A DNA stretch of 64,000 nucleotides from Tyto alba (Eukaryota; Chordata; Aves; Strigiformes; Tytonidae): assembly GCF_018691265.1 (NCBI RefSeq), contig NW_024881277.1, forward strand, positions 9,427,307-9,491,306. The letters run 5' to 3'. Both the position numbers and the translations under genes were made by a program. The stretch's first letter is position 1. Every line of letters starts with the position of its first letter. The notes under the pieces were generated by a model. The model made no database searches. It was not told the DNA's origin and saw only the letters and a program-made list of their open reading frames with translations. Positions 34,024 through 44,166 of this stretch are shown here, in pieces.

Positions 34024-35633
34024 TTATGTTAATTGTTGCCAAGGACCTACAGGAACTAAATGTAAGGGCCATTCTCATTTAGCCATTGCCCAACTGCTGT
34101 CCGAGCACTATTAGTTTTTTGGTCTTGCATTTCATGACTGATCCCCATGAGGGAGGAAAGGGTTATTTCTCTCTCTGGGAGCTGGCGATGGAGGAGTTGG
34201 AGTATTCGGAGTGTTACATTTTTGAAATGCTTGAATTTGACTCAGAAGAACCACCGGTAGGTTATCTCTGAATCATGGCTCTAGGAATTCCTAGTGCCAG
34301 TGCTTGTTTCCATTATTCGTTTCTCCACTCCTGGCCCTTAAAATTGTCAGTCAGAGGATTTTTGTTCTTGGGAATTGTTCTGATGTGATAGTTTCATTTC
34401 CCTAACAGTGCAACCTGTTTTTTTTTTCATTTCACTGGGAATTTCATCCCATCCCATTTCTCATGCATGATTTGTAGTTTCGTGCATTAATGTTGCCCAA
34501 GTGGGTAATTCCCTTTGTTCCAACTCTTTTTCCTCACCATTTCCAACAGCCCGTGTTATGTTTACCAATTCATTACAAATTAAGTCGCTCTGTATTTCAT
34601 CTCATTTTGCAATGAGGAAAGGTTTGAGTGTGGCAGGGGCTCCTTTTATCGATGGTTTAAGTCTAGCAGGAGTTACAGGTGCCAAAACAGGAACAGCAAT
34701 AAGATCATGTTGATGCATGACTTGAACATAGGCAGCCTTTGTAAAAGCTGTGGAGAGCTCATTTAGAGATTTGGTAGGTATTAATAGAGGCTCACCTCTC
34801 TCTAAGACATCGATGCCACCAGCCCAATGTGCCACTCTGCTGGTTAGTGAGTGGGCGCCACTTGGGGGGCTGGGGCCAGCATTCAAAAAGACAGCAGGAC
34901 CCCAATAGCCGCCGGCTTCATCTCCGTCTAGCAGAATTCTATCTACCTCCCCATTTCAAGACACTCTCCATAGCTATTCAGTTTCAGTTTCTGCAGGTTT
35001 ACGGTCATAATCATCCTGTAAATTGGCTATCTGAATTGCACCAAATGGGATTGTTTTACTAATATGATTTCTCACCCTCTAAGGTCCTGCTGTTTCTTCT
35101 GTTTTAATAATTGGTCTAATTGCAAGTTGGAGAACTCAGGCAGTTGGAAGGAAGTATTTTCATCTCAGCTGTTATTATTTGAATCGCTCCAAATATGACC
35201 ATCCCAGTCTTCGGGAGACACAATTAATTTTCTGATTTGAACTATATCAGGGGGGTTTGGAGACTGCATTAACATAATTTCACTGTGTTCTCTGGGTTTT
35301 TGTTGTTTTAATTGGGGTTCCTTAAGTTCTTTTTGTAATTGTTCTACTGTAATTGATAACAGCAGCTCGGTAGATTTGTGCCCTGCAATCTCAGCCTGTA
35401 AATCTTGTATTTTATGGTTAAGTTTTCCTCATTCCTGGCAGGCAGATTTTAAGCACACTCCCAACATTTTACAAATTGTACCTTTATCTTTTCCAAATTT
35501 GGATTGTACCTCTGGCATCAGTTAACTGTTTTTCTACCTCTTCCCAGTTATACTAATTACTACAAGCCCAGTCCTCTGGGAAGGTGGGATTTGGTTAGAT
35601 ACCATGTTTTTGTAAGTATTCGGTGATTCAGCC
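34024..35633 (-). pseudogene. gag: Class III-like ERV gag
   Basis: Between the primer site and protease, the minus strand has gag-like blocks: LLIPTKSLNELSTAFTKAAY, VMHQHDLIAVPVLAPVTPAR (34602-34886), then RAVGNGEEKELEQRELPTW in the next stretch. Many stops are present. A start near MAESPNTYKNM at about 35630 directly follows the primer site. No zinc knuckle was recognised. The gag assignment rests mainly on position. Confidence 0.6.
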
Positions 35634-35651
35634 ATCCTGCCAACTACGCCA
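35634..35651 (-). other. Retroviral primer-binding site, tRNA-Ser type
   Basis: The minus strand reads TGGCGTAGTTGGCAGGAT, matching the complement of the tRNA-Ser 3' end at all but one position; the C of a CpG has become T. It lies just inside the LTR end, upstream of gag. Confidence 0.8.
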
Positions 35652-35654
35652 GTT

Positions 35655-35822
35655 TGTCATGAATGGAAATATTAACACAGTAATGATTTAGCAGCAAATC
35701 AAGATTTATTAATGATCAGCACCAACTAACCATTAACCAATTTAAGGATTTAAAAAATAATTCCGTAAAATACATTATGATTAAAATAATGACTTAACTA
35801 CAGATTCGAAAATTACATGAAT
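35655..35822 (-). mobile_element. 5' LTR of the class III-like ERV (inner part)
   Basis: The minus strand has AATAAA near 35707-35712 and an LTR end ATTCATGACA three bases before the primer site. The outer part is cut by the insertion at 35823. Confidence 0.65.
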
Positions 35823-36230
35823 TGCATTAGAATTTCTGACAGAGAATGGCCACGATATTTTGTTGCAGGGTTTGGACAATCCAGGCCTGAGATCAGACTG
35901 CTAACAACAGCTGTGTTATGAGAATGACCTTGAAGGGCTGTGTTGTGAGGAACTGTATCTGTTAAGGAGGAATTTCCCCAGCTATGTATCTGGCTAAGCT
36001 AAGCACAAGTATGCAGCAAACCACAAGATGCTTGCCTATCACAGTTTCCCTTTGGGTGCGTGATAAGTTGTTTATGACCAATAATCAAGGGGTACGGGGC
36101 GTGTGAACAGCGGGTGCTTGCTGTGCAAAGGATATAACCCAGCGATTCGGGCAATAAAGGGGGACGACATGTAGCCACATCGGTGTGATTGTTGTTACAC
36201 GGCCGACTCTCCGTATTGGGACCCTCTTCA
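35823..36230 (+). mobile_element. 5' LTR of the internally deleted ERVK provirus (LTR family B)
   Basis: About 408 bases matching 38955-39373 apart from an 11-12 base indel near 35960 and a few substitutions. It has a TATAA-like box near 36132, AATAAA at 36153-36158, and ends CCCTCTTCA. The start TGCATTAGAATTTCTG differs by two substitutions from the 3' LTR start. No clear target-site duplication was found. Confidence 0.9.
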
Positions 36231-36232
36231 TC

Positions 36233-36251
36233 TGCTGCCCTGAAGAGGGAC
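36233..36251 (+). other. Probable degenerate tRNA-Lys primer-binding site
   Basis: TGCTGCCCTGAAGAGGGAC lies two bases after the 5' LTR and resembles the Lys3 primer site with one inserted base and three substitutions. Its second half is also complementary to the LTR end (GACCCTCTTCA), making a possible hairpin. Tentative. Confidence 0.45.
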
Positions 36252-36441
36252 CTTCAGATTGACTAGGACGCTGTATAGCCTCTGAAGTCGGACGTTTAAA
36301 TACAGATCGAAGACTCCGCAGCATCGAATGAACTTTCGGTTTGGGAGCCAGAGAGTGGTGAGCAAGTGAGTTGCTGCGAAAAGGAGATGCGAGCAACTGA
36401 GTCAGCTGGCCGACTGACCCTTGCCAGGAGGTAAGACCGCA

Positions 36442-38260
36442 ATGGAAACAGACACGGCAATAGGTCTGCTTCTTAGTATGCTCTCTAAGAGAGGTGAAAA
36501 AGAAGGAGATGTCTACGATCTGATTAAGTGGGCTAGAAAACGGGACAGAATGAGTGACCCCTCACTAAAATTTAGCCAACAGGAGTAGCACGAAGTAGGT
36601 GATTTATTGTGGGACGAGACTATCACTGGAGGCAATAAAGGCAGTGAAGCACAACAGCAAGGGGTGGTCTGGCGAACGATCGTAAAAGCTTTGGGGGAGA
36701 TGCAAGCAGAAAAGAAAGTCGCCGCTGCTGCTATGGCGGCTGTCGGCGCTATACCAACTCCACCGGCCCCTGCCGAGACCAATCGTCCGTCACGATTAGC
36801 CACCTTCTTCGGGTTTAATCAACAGCTCCACTCTATTAAGGGCATGTCACCAAGTATTCCTGTTTGCTCCACTGTGCAAGAAGTGGCAGAGAAATCAAGC
36901 GGCACGGGAGAACCAGGGGGAGTGCACGCGGAATGCGGTGCAGTGCCTGGCAAGAACCTGGAAGTAGCACCTCTCCCAGCCGAGGAGGCAGGCCCACCTG
37001 ACCCCTCCCGCCAGGGGGGAGCGGCGTGCCGCCCCAAACTCCGCCCCCCCCCCCCCCCCCTTTGGATGGTTCTGCCCCTGACGGCTCATCAGCGTCTGAC
37101 TCAGAGAGTAAGACGGCGGCTCTGTCCGAATTAAAGCAAGAGAGTCAAACATCGGAAAAGGACAGTGACTAAGTCCAAGAACTTGAAAGAAGATTACAGA
37201 AGTTGAGCTACAGAACAGAACTCTGCATTTACAATGACAAGAAAAGGAAGCGCTGCCGGCAGCCCCGCCACACCCACTCCCGTCACCCTCACCAGAACCA
37301 GCTCCGCTTTTAGCTCAGTCCCGATGGAGTGGGGTGATTCGGGGTGCCTTGTTAGAAGGGGACTGGCATGCTGCTGGAGCGTTGGCCTGCCCAGTAGTGA
37401 CATCGAGTGAGGGACCTAATTGGGAACCCCATGATTGGAAGATCTTGAACCGGGCCAAACAAACTGTGACCACTTATGGGCTACGATCTGAGGCAGTGAG
37501 AAACATTATACAGTTCATTTTTACAGCTGATGTTTTATGTCCAAATAATAGTAAGCAGATAGCATCGCTGCTTCTATCACCATCACAATTTTTGCTGTGG
37601 GAAAGAGAGTGGAAGAGACTAACAGTAGCAGAAACCAGTGTTCCCCAACAACAGGGAGATGCACTATATGGAGTGACAGCTCAGATGCTAATTGGGGACG
37701 GACAATATTTGACAACAGCTGCCCTATTAGCTCTGCCGACTCCGGTCCACCAGTAGTCACAATCATTGGCTCATCGTGCATTGTTAGCGGTACCAGATAA
37801 GAAGAAAGCACCACTGTATGTAGCGGTGCGACAGGGGGCCACTGAACCATTTAGCCAATTCGTCGACCGACTCCATGCAGCATTGAAAGATGCTCCGGAA
37901 CTCACTGAGGGCATGCAGACATAGTTGTTCTGCACACTAACTTTTGACAATGGTAATGCAACCACCAAGCACCTAATAGCCACACTCCCACAAGGATCGG
38001 GGGTAGATGACATGTTGCTGTTAACATCTTGGGCTGAGCAATTGAACCAAGCTGCAGCTTTCTCAGCAGCCATGAAGGAAACTTTTCATCAACCATTTAC
38101 GGCAATGGCTGCTGCATTAAGAAGTAGTGGAGGGTGGCCAAAGAGGCAGCTGGCTAAAAGCAGTCAGACCACAGGTGCATGCTATCGTTGTGGTGAGACA
38201 GATCATTGGAAACATAGATGCACCAAGCCTGCACCACACCTGCAATACAGATACTCATGA
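36442..38260 (+). pseudogene. gag: ERVK-like gag of the deleted provirus (MA, CA, NC)
   Basis: Structural polyprotein of a class II element. A splice donor-like AGGAGGTAAGA (about 36426-36436) precedes the ATG. MA-like region: LLLSMLSKRGEKEGDVYDL, with a TAG at 36586 where a Trp is expected, then GDLLWDETI. A proline/acid-rich linker is broken at a run of about 18 C (37044-37062). CA: EPHDWKILNRAKQTVTTYG and LLLSPSQFLLWEREW, then the major homology region QGATEPFSQFVDRLHAAL with another stop at about 37922. NC has one CCHC knuckle, CYRCGETDHWKHRC. Several stops and frame changes make it non-functional. Confidence 0.85.
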
Positions 38261-38369
38261 AACTGTGGCCTGCAGAAAGTCAGGAAATGACAGGCGCAGC
38301 ACAAAGGGACCTCACACGACAACACAAGTCCAGGTCTCAACCCCCCAGGTTTCCTACTCGACCACACAC

Positions 38370-38830
38370 CAGCGACCCCAGGAAGCCTCGGAGTGGATGT
38401 AACAACAACAGTAGAGACCACATTAACCAGTACTTCTGTGACACTTATACCAACCACATCATATGGACCTTTGTTTTCAAGAGATTCCCCAGTGGGTGGG
38501 TTATTAATGGGTCAGTTGTCCACGGGAAAGCCGGGTGTTGTTGTGCTCCCTGGTGTCATTTATGCAGATTAAACAGGTCAAATCCAAATTATGGCATATG
38601 CATTACAACCACCGATAACTGTTCCAAAAGGTAGTAAAACTGCTCAAACTGTTGCATTAGAGTCAAAACATCCGTTGCATCAATCACTTCTGAATGGTCC
38701 TTCCGACATTCAAGGAGACACAGGTTTTGGGTCAACAGTATACGACATGTTTCTAACACTTGATTTAAATCAGCAACCACAGCAAAGTCTTGTAATCAGT
38801 GGATGGTTAGCTAGCTTATTAAAGAAGGCC
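38370..38830 (+). pseudogene. ERVK-like dUTPase and start of protease, then deletion
   Basis: Read across frames there is a dUTPase: GVDVTTTVETTLTSTSVTL, PVGGLLMGQLSTGKPGVVV, the LPGVIYADYTG active-site motif and YALQPPITVPKGSKTAQ. It is followed by a pre-protease linker (GDTGFGSTVYDMF). The sequence then jumps within about 120 bases to the polypurine tract, so the protease core, RT, RNase H, integrase and env are all deleted. Confidence 0.8.
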
Positions 38831-38931
38831 TTCACCTGCTTATTTATTGTCTGCTTATATTTTTAGCTGTCTGTCTTTGTATTTCATGAATATGAAAAGG
38901 GCTGACAAAGGTCATGAATCAAGTCTGGATT

Positions 38932-38954
38932 GTCCAAAAAGAAAAAGGGGGATA
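38932..38954 (+). other. Polypurine tract of the deleted ERVK
   Basis: AAAAAGAAAAAGGGGGATA immediately precedes the 3' LTR, the expected plus-strand primer position. Confidence 0.8.
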
Positions 38955-39373
38955 TGTAGTAGAATTTCTGACAGAGAATGGCCACGATATTTTGTTGCGG
39001 GGTTTGGACAATCCAGGCCTGAGATCAGACTGCTAACAACAGCTGTGTTATGAGAATGACCTTGAAGGGCTGTGTTGTGAGGAACTGTATCTGTTGAGTA
39101 AAGATAAATGAGGAATTTCCCCAGCTATGTATCTGGCTAAGCTAAGCACAAGTATGCAGCAAACCACAAGATGCTTGCCTATCACAGTTTCCCTTTGGGT
39201 GCGTGATAAGTTGTTTATGACCAATAATCAAGGGGTACGGGGCGTGTGAACAGCGGGTGCTTGCTGTGCAAAGGATATAACCCAGCGATTCGGGCAATAA
39301 AGGGGGACGACATGTAGCCGCATCGGTGTGATTGTCGTTACTCGGGCCACTCTCCGTATTGGGACCCTCTTCA
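38955..39373 (+). mobile_element. 3' LTR of the internally deleted ERVK provirus (LTR family B)
   Basis: About 419 bases, TGTAGTAGAATTTCTG to CCCTCTTCA, with AATAAA at 39297-39302. It pairs with 35823-36230. The whole provirus spans about 3.55 kb and sits inside the LTR of the older minus-strand class III-like ERV. Confidence 0.9.
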
Positions 39374-40586
39374 GGTTTTTACCTGTATTTCTCCATAGGA
39401 CTGGTGACTGTATGACCTGCAGTGTTAACAAAGACAGAATTACTTCTGGTTTGTGCTTTTATTCTGCTTCTCCTATGTTCTTTTGACTTCAAAGATGTAA
39501 CGAGGCTCTTTGGAGGAGCTCTTTGCTACTGAAATTGTGCAAATAAACTGGTTATTTGTGTGGGTTAATAGGTTAATTGTCAGTTCTATCTCTGATTTTC
39601 AGCTTCTTTACTGCCTGAAAGGTGACAAAATGAGGCAAAAAAATCCAGAAGCATTTCATTTTTCTTTCTAAATCTCTTTTCTCTAGGCTTCTGAAATGTA
39701 TTTATGTACAGGCCTCCGTCCTAACGAAGGACGCTTTGAGGGTCCTGGGGTAGTCTGCTATTCCCTTGTTTCACATGAAATTAAGGGCTGTGATTTACTA
39801 CAATGACCTGAGTGCCTGAGTACTCTCATTTACAGCTAGATTTTTATTTTTGTTTTGTTTGGGTTTTTTTTTTTTTTTTGGGGGGGGGGAGGGGTAGGGT
39901 GTGTTTGTGCCTCCTCTGGGTGCTTTAGTTATGCTAACATCCTGCTGTATATGTGAGGGATGGGCTGGTGTCACAGAGCTCACAGTGATGGGCAGTGGAG
40001 TTACTGGGTGGAATTAAAGGAGTAGGTAATTTTGCTTTGCCTATTTGGTTTTCTTTCCCCTAGACGCTGACGTCTTTTGCTTTTCAGTGAGTGAAGAAGG
40101 GGTACTAATTTTTTTTTTTTTTTTTTTTTTAATTACCTGTTACATGTATTTATTTTAGATTTGCTTATCTGGAGTCATGGTAGAGGGCATGGAGCGGAAA
40201 GGCCCAGTCAGCATTAGAGGCTTTTGGACAGACTCTGAAATGATGACTGTCACAACTCGCTGCTCAGCATTCTGAGGAAATAATAATTTTTCTTCCTGAA
40301 ATTCAGGATGTACACTCAAGCCATTTCTGTTATAAAGGGAAACGTATTCAAGAGCCCAGAGCTGTAGACCTCAATCTACCATGACAAGGGGATATGCAAC
40401 CTGGCTCCCCCTTGCTTGTTTCCATCCTTCCCCCCGTAGCATTTTTGACATGCACCTGCTGTCCTTCTCTCTTTGCTGTAATTTTGTACATGTCCTTGTG
40501 GCAATTAATGGTGGACATAAATAGAACATGTTGAGAGTTTTGCTTTGTAGCTAGAGTTTTTTTAATTTTTCTTTAACAGATGCTGT
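39374..40586. other. Spacer with homopolymer runs
   Basis: T/G-rich tract at about 39860-39895 and a T-run at about 40110-40131. No gene recognised. It is not clear where the outer part of the class III-like LTR resumes after the insertion. Confidence 0.4.
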
Positions 40587-42205
40587 TTAGGGTGCCTGTT
40601 CAACTGTGAAATTAGGATTTATTTCTTGATCACCTGTGGGGGCAGTAGCTACTCGCTCGTGGAGAGCAGCTACTCCGCCAACCCCTACCTTGGCCCTAAC
40701 ATGAATATACCATTTCCAATTTATGATACTCCACTCTTGAGCGTGCCCAATTTGATGGGTTTTAGGAGAGCTTTTAACCCATTTCATGATAAGAATTTCA
40801 GGACGAAGGGACACTTCATGTCCTATTGGAAGCTCTTCTGTTTCTACCAATGCCCAATAACATGCTAACAGCTGTTTCTCAAAAGGCATGTAATTGTTTC
40901 CTGCCTCTGGCAGATTTCATCCCCAAAAACCTAAGGGAACCTTTTTCTTTCCCTGTTTTTGCCAACTGGCATGTAATCCATTTACTGACACATTTAACTC
41001 CACTTCTCCCTCCTGCACTGCCAACAGATCTGGGGACTTTTGAATAGCTTCTTTTGCTGACTCAAAAGCAGCTTGCTGTTCATTCCCCCATTCACACTCA
41101 TATTTTTTTTCTTGTTACTTTATACAAAGGACTCAGAATCTGTCCTAAATGGGGAATAGGCTGCCACCAAAAGCCAAACAATCCAATAAATCTCCGTGCC
41201 TCATTTTTATTTTGTGGTTCTGCAAAATCCAAAATTTTCTGTTGAGCTTTGGGTAATATTTCCCCATGCCCACAATGCCATTGAATTCCTAAAACTTTTA
41301 CCATTTGGGACTGTTCTTGAATCTTGTTAGGATTAATTTCCCAACCTTTCTGTCTCATATGATCTACCACCTGTTCAAGTATTTGTTGCCCTTACTTCTC
41401 ATCATTTCCCTGAATTAGGATACCATCAATACAATGCACTATTTGCATATGAGGAGGCAGTTTTATCTCATCCAGATGCTCAGCCACTGTCCGATGGCAA
41501 ACGGCTGGACTGTGCAGCCATCCCTGAGGCAATCTGGTAAAGGTACACTGTTGTCCCTGCCAGGTGAAGGCAAATTGGTCCCAAGGCTCCTCTGCAATTG
41601 GGATAATGAAAATGGCATTAGCTAAATCTATTACAGCAGACCAAGTCCCTGAATGCTTTTGAACCTTTTCTATTAAAGTAATAGTATCTGGTACAGCTGC
41701 TGTAAGCGGTGGGGTGTGTTTATTTAATTCCCTAAAATCTACTGTCACTCTCCATGACCCATCACTTTTCTCGACAGGCCATACCGGATTGTTCCAAGCT
41801 GTGGTAGCTGTGGTAACTGGTTTCAATACTCCTGCATCTAATAAATCTTTAACTGTCTGTGATATCTCCTCATGCCCTCCTGGAATTCTATATTGTTTCA
41901 TAGTCACTAATTTAGTAGCAGCAGGAATCTGTACAGGAGGCATTTTCACTTTTCCTACTAAAATTGTTCTAATACTGATATGATTTTTCACCCCAAACTG
42001 GTACTGACCCTCTGGGAGATTCAAAGTTAGTCCCTCCAAAACGTCTATTCCGATTATGTATTCAGGAATGGGGACAATCATGACTGAATACAGTCATTTT
42101 GGGAGGTTTCCTATTTTCATTTCAATTTGAGTTTGTACAGCTTCAATTTGTTTCCCTCCCAGACCTGTAATAATTACAGGTTGTCCTTTAAATTTCTTCG
42201 GATTC
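40587..42205 (-). pseudogene. pol: ERV-L-like pol fragment (PR end, RT, RNase H)
   Basis: Class III (ERV-L) polymerase on the minus strand. In order: the protease tail YIIGIDVLEGLTLNLPEGQY; RT start PGGHEEISQTVKDLLDAGVL; WPVEKSDGSWRVTVDFRELN; TWSAVIDLANAIF; FTRLPQGWLHSPAVCH; the active site as HCIDGILIQ (about 41420-41431), where the second catalytic Asp is Gly; GWEINPNKIQ and LFGFWWQPIPHLG (41098-41370); then the RNase H end EKQLLACYWALVETEELPIG (40587-40889). Frames are broken and a catalytic residue is lost. It stops abruptly at 42205 against the plus-strand ERVK. Confidence 0.85.
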
Positions 42206-42657
42206 CCGTATATCAAGGCCCCCAGGCTATGTTGGTAGAAGCAGTTCAGGAGTTAGGGAGGGACCTGATTCAGGCCCAGCACGAAGCCTTTGCAGCCCTA
42301 GCCCCATTACATCCATCTGAGAAGCAACAGCAACCACCGACGCGGCGCTGTCCCAAATGTTTTCGATGCGGGCAAGAAGGACACATTCGACGAGAATGCC
42401 CTGTTCGACGAGTCTGGTGCGGGAAGTGCAACATGAATAGCCATAACACCAGTGCATGTGGGCGATCGGGAAACACCCAAATGAGCGCGACGGGCTGCCG
42501 CGCAACGACAACAGTGGCAGCCCCTGCAAAGCTAGACAACAGCCTGATACTGCCTCAGCAACAAGTTCCAGCATCTGCCAACAAGAATCCGTTCCTGCGA
42601 GTGCTCTCCAGCCAGCCACAAGAGGGAGCCTCGGCTTGGACCTGGCGACAGCAATAG
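42206..42657 (+). pseudogene. gag: Long ERVK-like element: gag C-terminus with two zinc knuckles
   Basis: The 5'-truncated gag begins at about 42206 inside the C-terminal capsid (GPQAMLVEAVQELGRDLIQA). NC has two knuckles, CFRCGQEGHIRREC and CGKCNMNSHNTSAC, both C-x2-C-x4-H-x4-C. The frame stays open to a stop at 42655 and overlaps the dUTPase-protease frame, which begins upstream of that stop in -1, as in betaretroviruses. MA, most of CA, the leader and the 5' LTR are missing. Confidence 0.9.
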
Positions 42658-43373
42658 ATGTTACACTGATCGATCAACAACCGCAAAGGATTGCAACTAA
42701 GGTTACGGGCCCAGTAGTAATTAATGGACAGCCACAAGGTGCTTTACTAATTGGGCGATCATCAAGCAGCATTAAAGGACTGTTTATTCTGCCAGGAATT
42801 ATTGATGCTGACTTTACTGGGACTATATGCATAATGGTACAGACTTTATTTCCCCCAATTCATTTTCCAGCAAACAGCAAAATTGCTCAATTAGTGCCTC
42901 TGCCCCAACTGACCAAAGAGATGGAGGCCTCCCCCACGGTTACCAAGGGAACCGCTGGCTTTGGATCAACAGGAGATTTGGCTCTGTTAACTATGGCAAT
43001 GAATAGCTGTCCAGTGACCGACGTTACCTTCTGCTCGAATGGGACACAGATTTGCCTTACTGTATTATTGGATACTGGAGCCGACCTCACCATTGTGGAC
43101 AATAACCATTGGCCACCCAACTGGCCTTTGATACCTATGTCTCGTGGGGTTGAAGGAGTTGGGGGACACTCATCAGTGATGTGCAACAGAGAGCATATTA
43201 GAGTAATCATAGATGGGAGAGTCGCGAATACGTATGTAACAGTTATGCCTCTGCCTCAAGGAGTTTATGGCCTAATTGGTCGTGATGTGCTGGACCAGAT
43301 TGGTGTCATCCTGACTACCAGCGATCCTTTTCAGCTACGGTCACTGCTTCTAAAGCTTTCCCGATCCCGTTGA
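42480..43373 (+). pseudogene. pro: Long ERVK-like element: dUTPase-protease
   Basis: A 305-codon open frame (from 42456), the longest intact retroviral frame in the window. dUTPase: SLGLDLATAIDVTLIDQQ, the motif LPGIIDADFTGTI, and ANSKIAQLVPLPQ. Protease: active site LLDTGADLTIVD with DTGA at 43071-43082, and C-terminal [14 protein letters not shown]. Key active-site residues look intact. Its stop lies 40 bases later than in copy 1 because the TAG is replaced by CAG. Confidence 0.9.
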
Positions 43374-44166
43374 AGTGGTTATCAGACACCCTGGTTTGGA
43401 TCAAGCAGTGGCCGTTGAAAAAGGAAAGCCTTGCAGCAGCGCATCAACTAATTGAGGAACAGCTGTCTCAGGGACATTTACAATTGTCCACTAGCCCGTG
43501 GAATACAGCCATATTCATTGTCCGAAAAAGTCAGGGAAATTTCGCCTCCTCCATGATCTGCGTGCGGTAAATGCGCAGATGCAGCCCATGGGAGCCCTCC
43601 AGCCCGGGCTGCCCAATCCATCTATGCTGCCTGAACACTGGCATCTACTCATTGTTGATCTGAAAGACTGCTTCTTTACCATCCAACTGCATCCAGAGGA
43701 TACACAGCACTTTGCCTTCACCCTCCCATCGATTAATCGTGAAGCACCGGCTCAGTGATTTGAGTGGACAGTATTGCCACAAGGAATGAAGAACAGTCCA
43801 ACACTCTGTCAACTGTTTGTAAACAATGCCTTACTACCTGTCAGAATTGTCTGGCCTACTGCAATTATATATCATTATATGGATGACATTCTGATTGCTC
43901 AAGAATGCCCTTTCTCTGACCAGCAACGTTCCTTTTTGACTCACGCTCTTCAAAAGGAAGGCCTTGTTATTGCTCCTGAAAAGGTTAAATCTTCGGCACT
44001 GTGGAAATACCTTGGGTGGCTGATAACAGACTCACAAATACAACCACAGAAATTACAGATACAGCTTGATGTCCGTACCTTACATGATGCACAGAAGTTG
44101 CTTGGAGACCTACAATGGCTTCGCCCTGTGGTAGGAATTGCCAATGATGAATTGGATGTCCTCTGA
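43350..44166 (+). pseudogene. pol: Long ERVK-like element: reverse transcriptase
   Basis: Betaretrovirus-type RT in -1 relative to protease. [17 protein letters not shown], then a frameshift near 43520, [35 protein letters not shown], a TGA at 43756-43758 where copy 1 has Arg (CGA to TGA), WTVLPQGMKNSPTLCQL, the catalytic YMDD (43876-43887), and KLLGDLQWLRPVVGI. It ends at TGA (about 44164) after DELDVL, a stop shared with copy 1. Confidence 0.9.
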
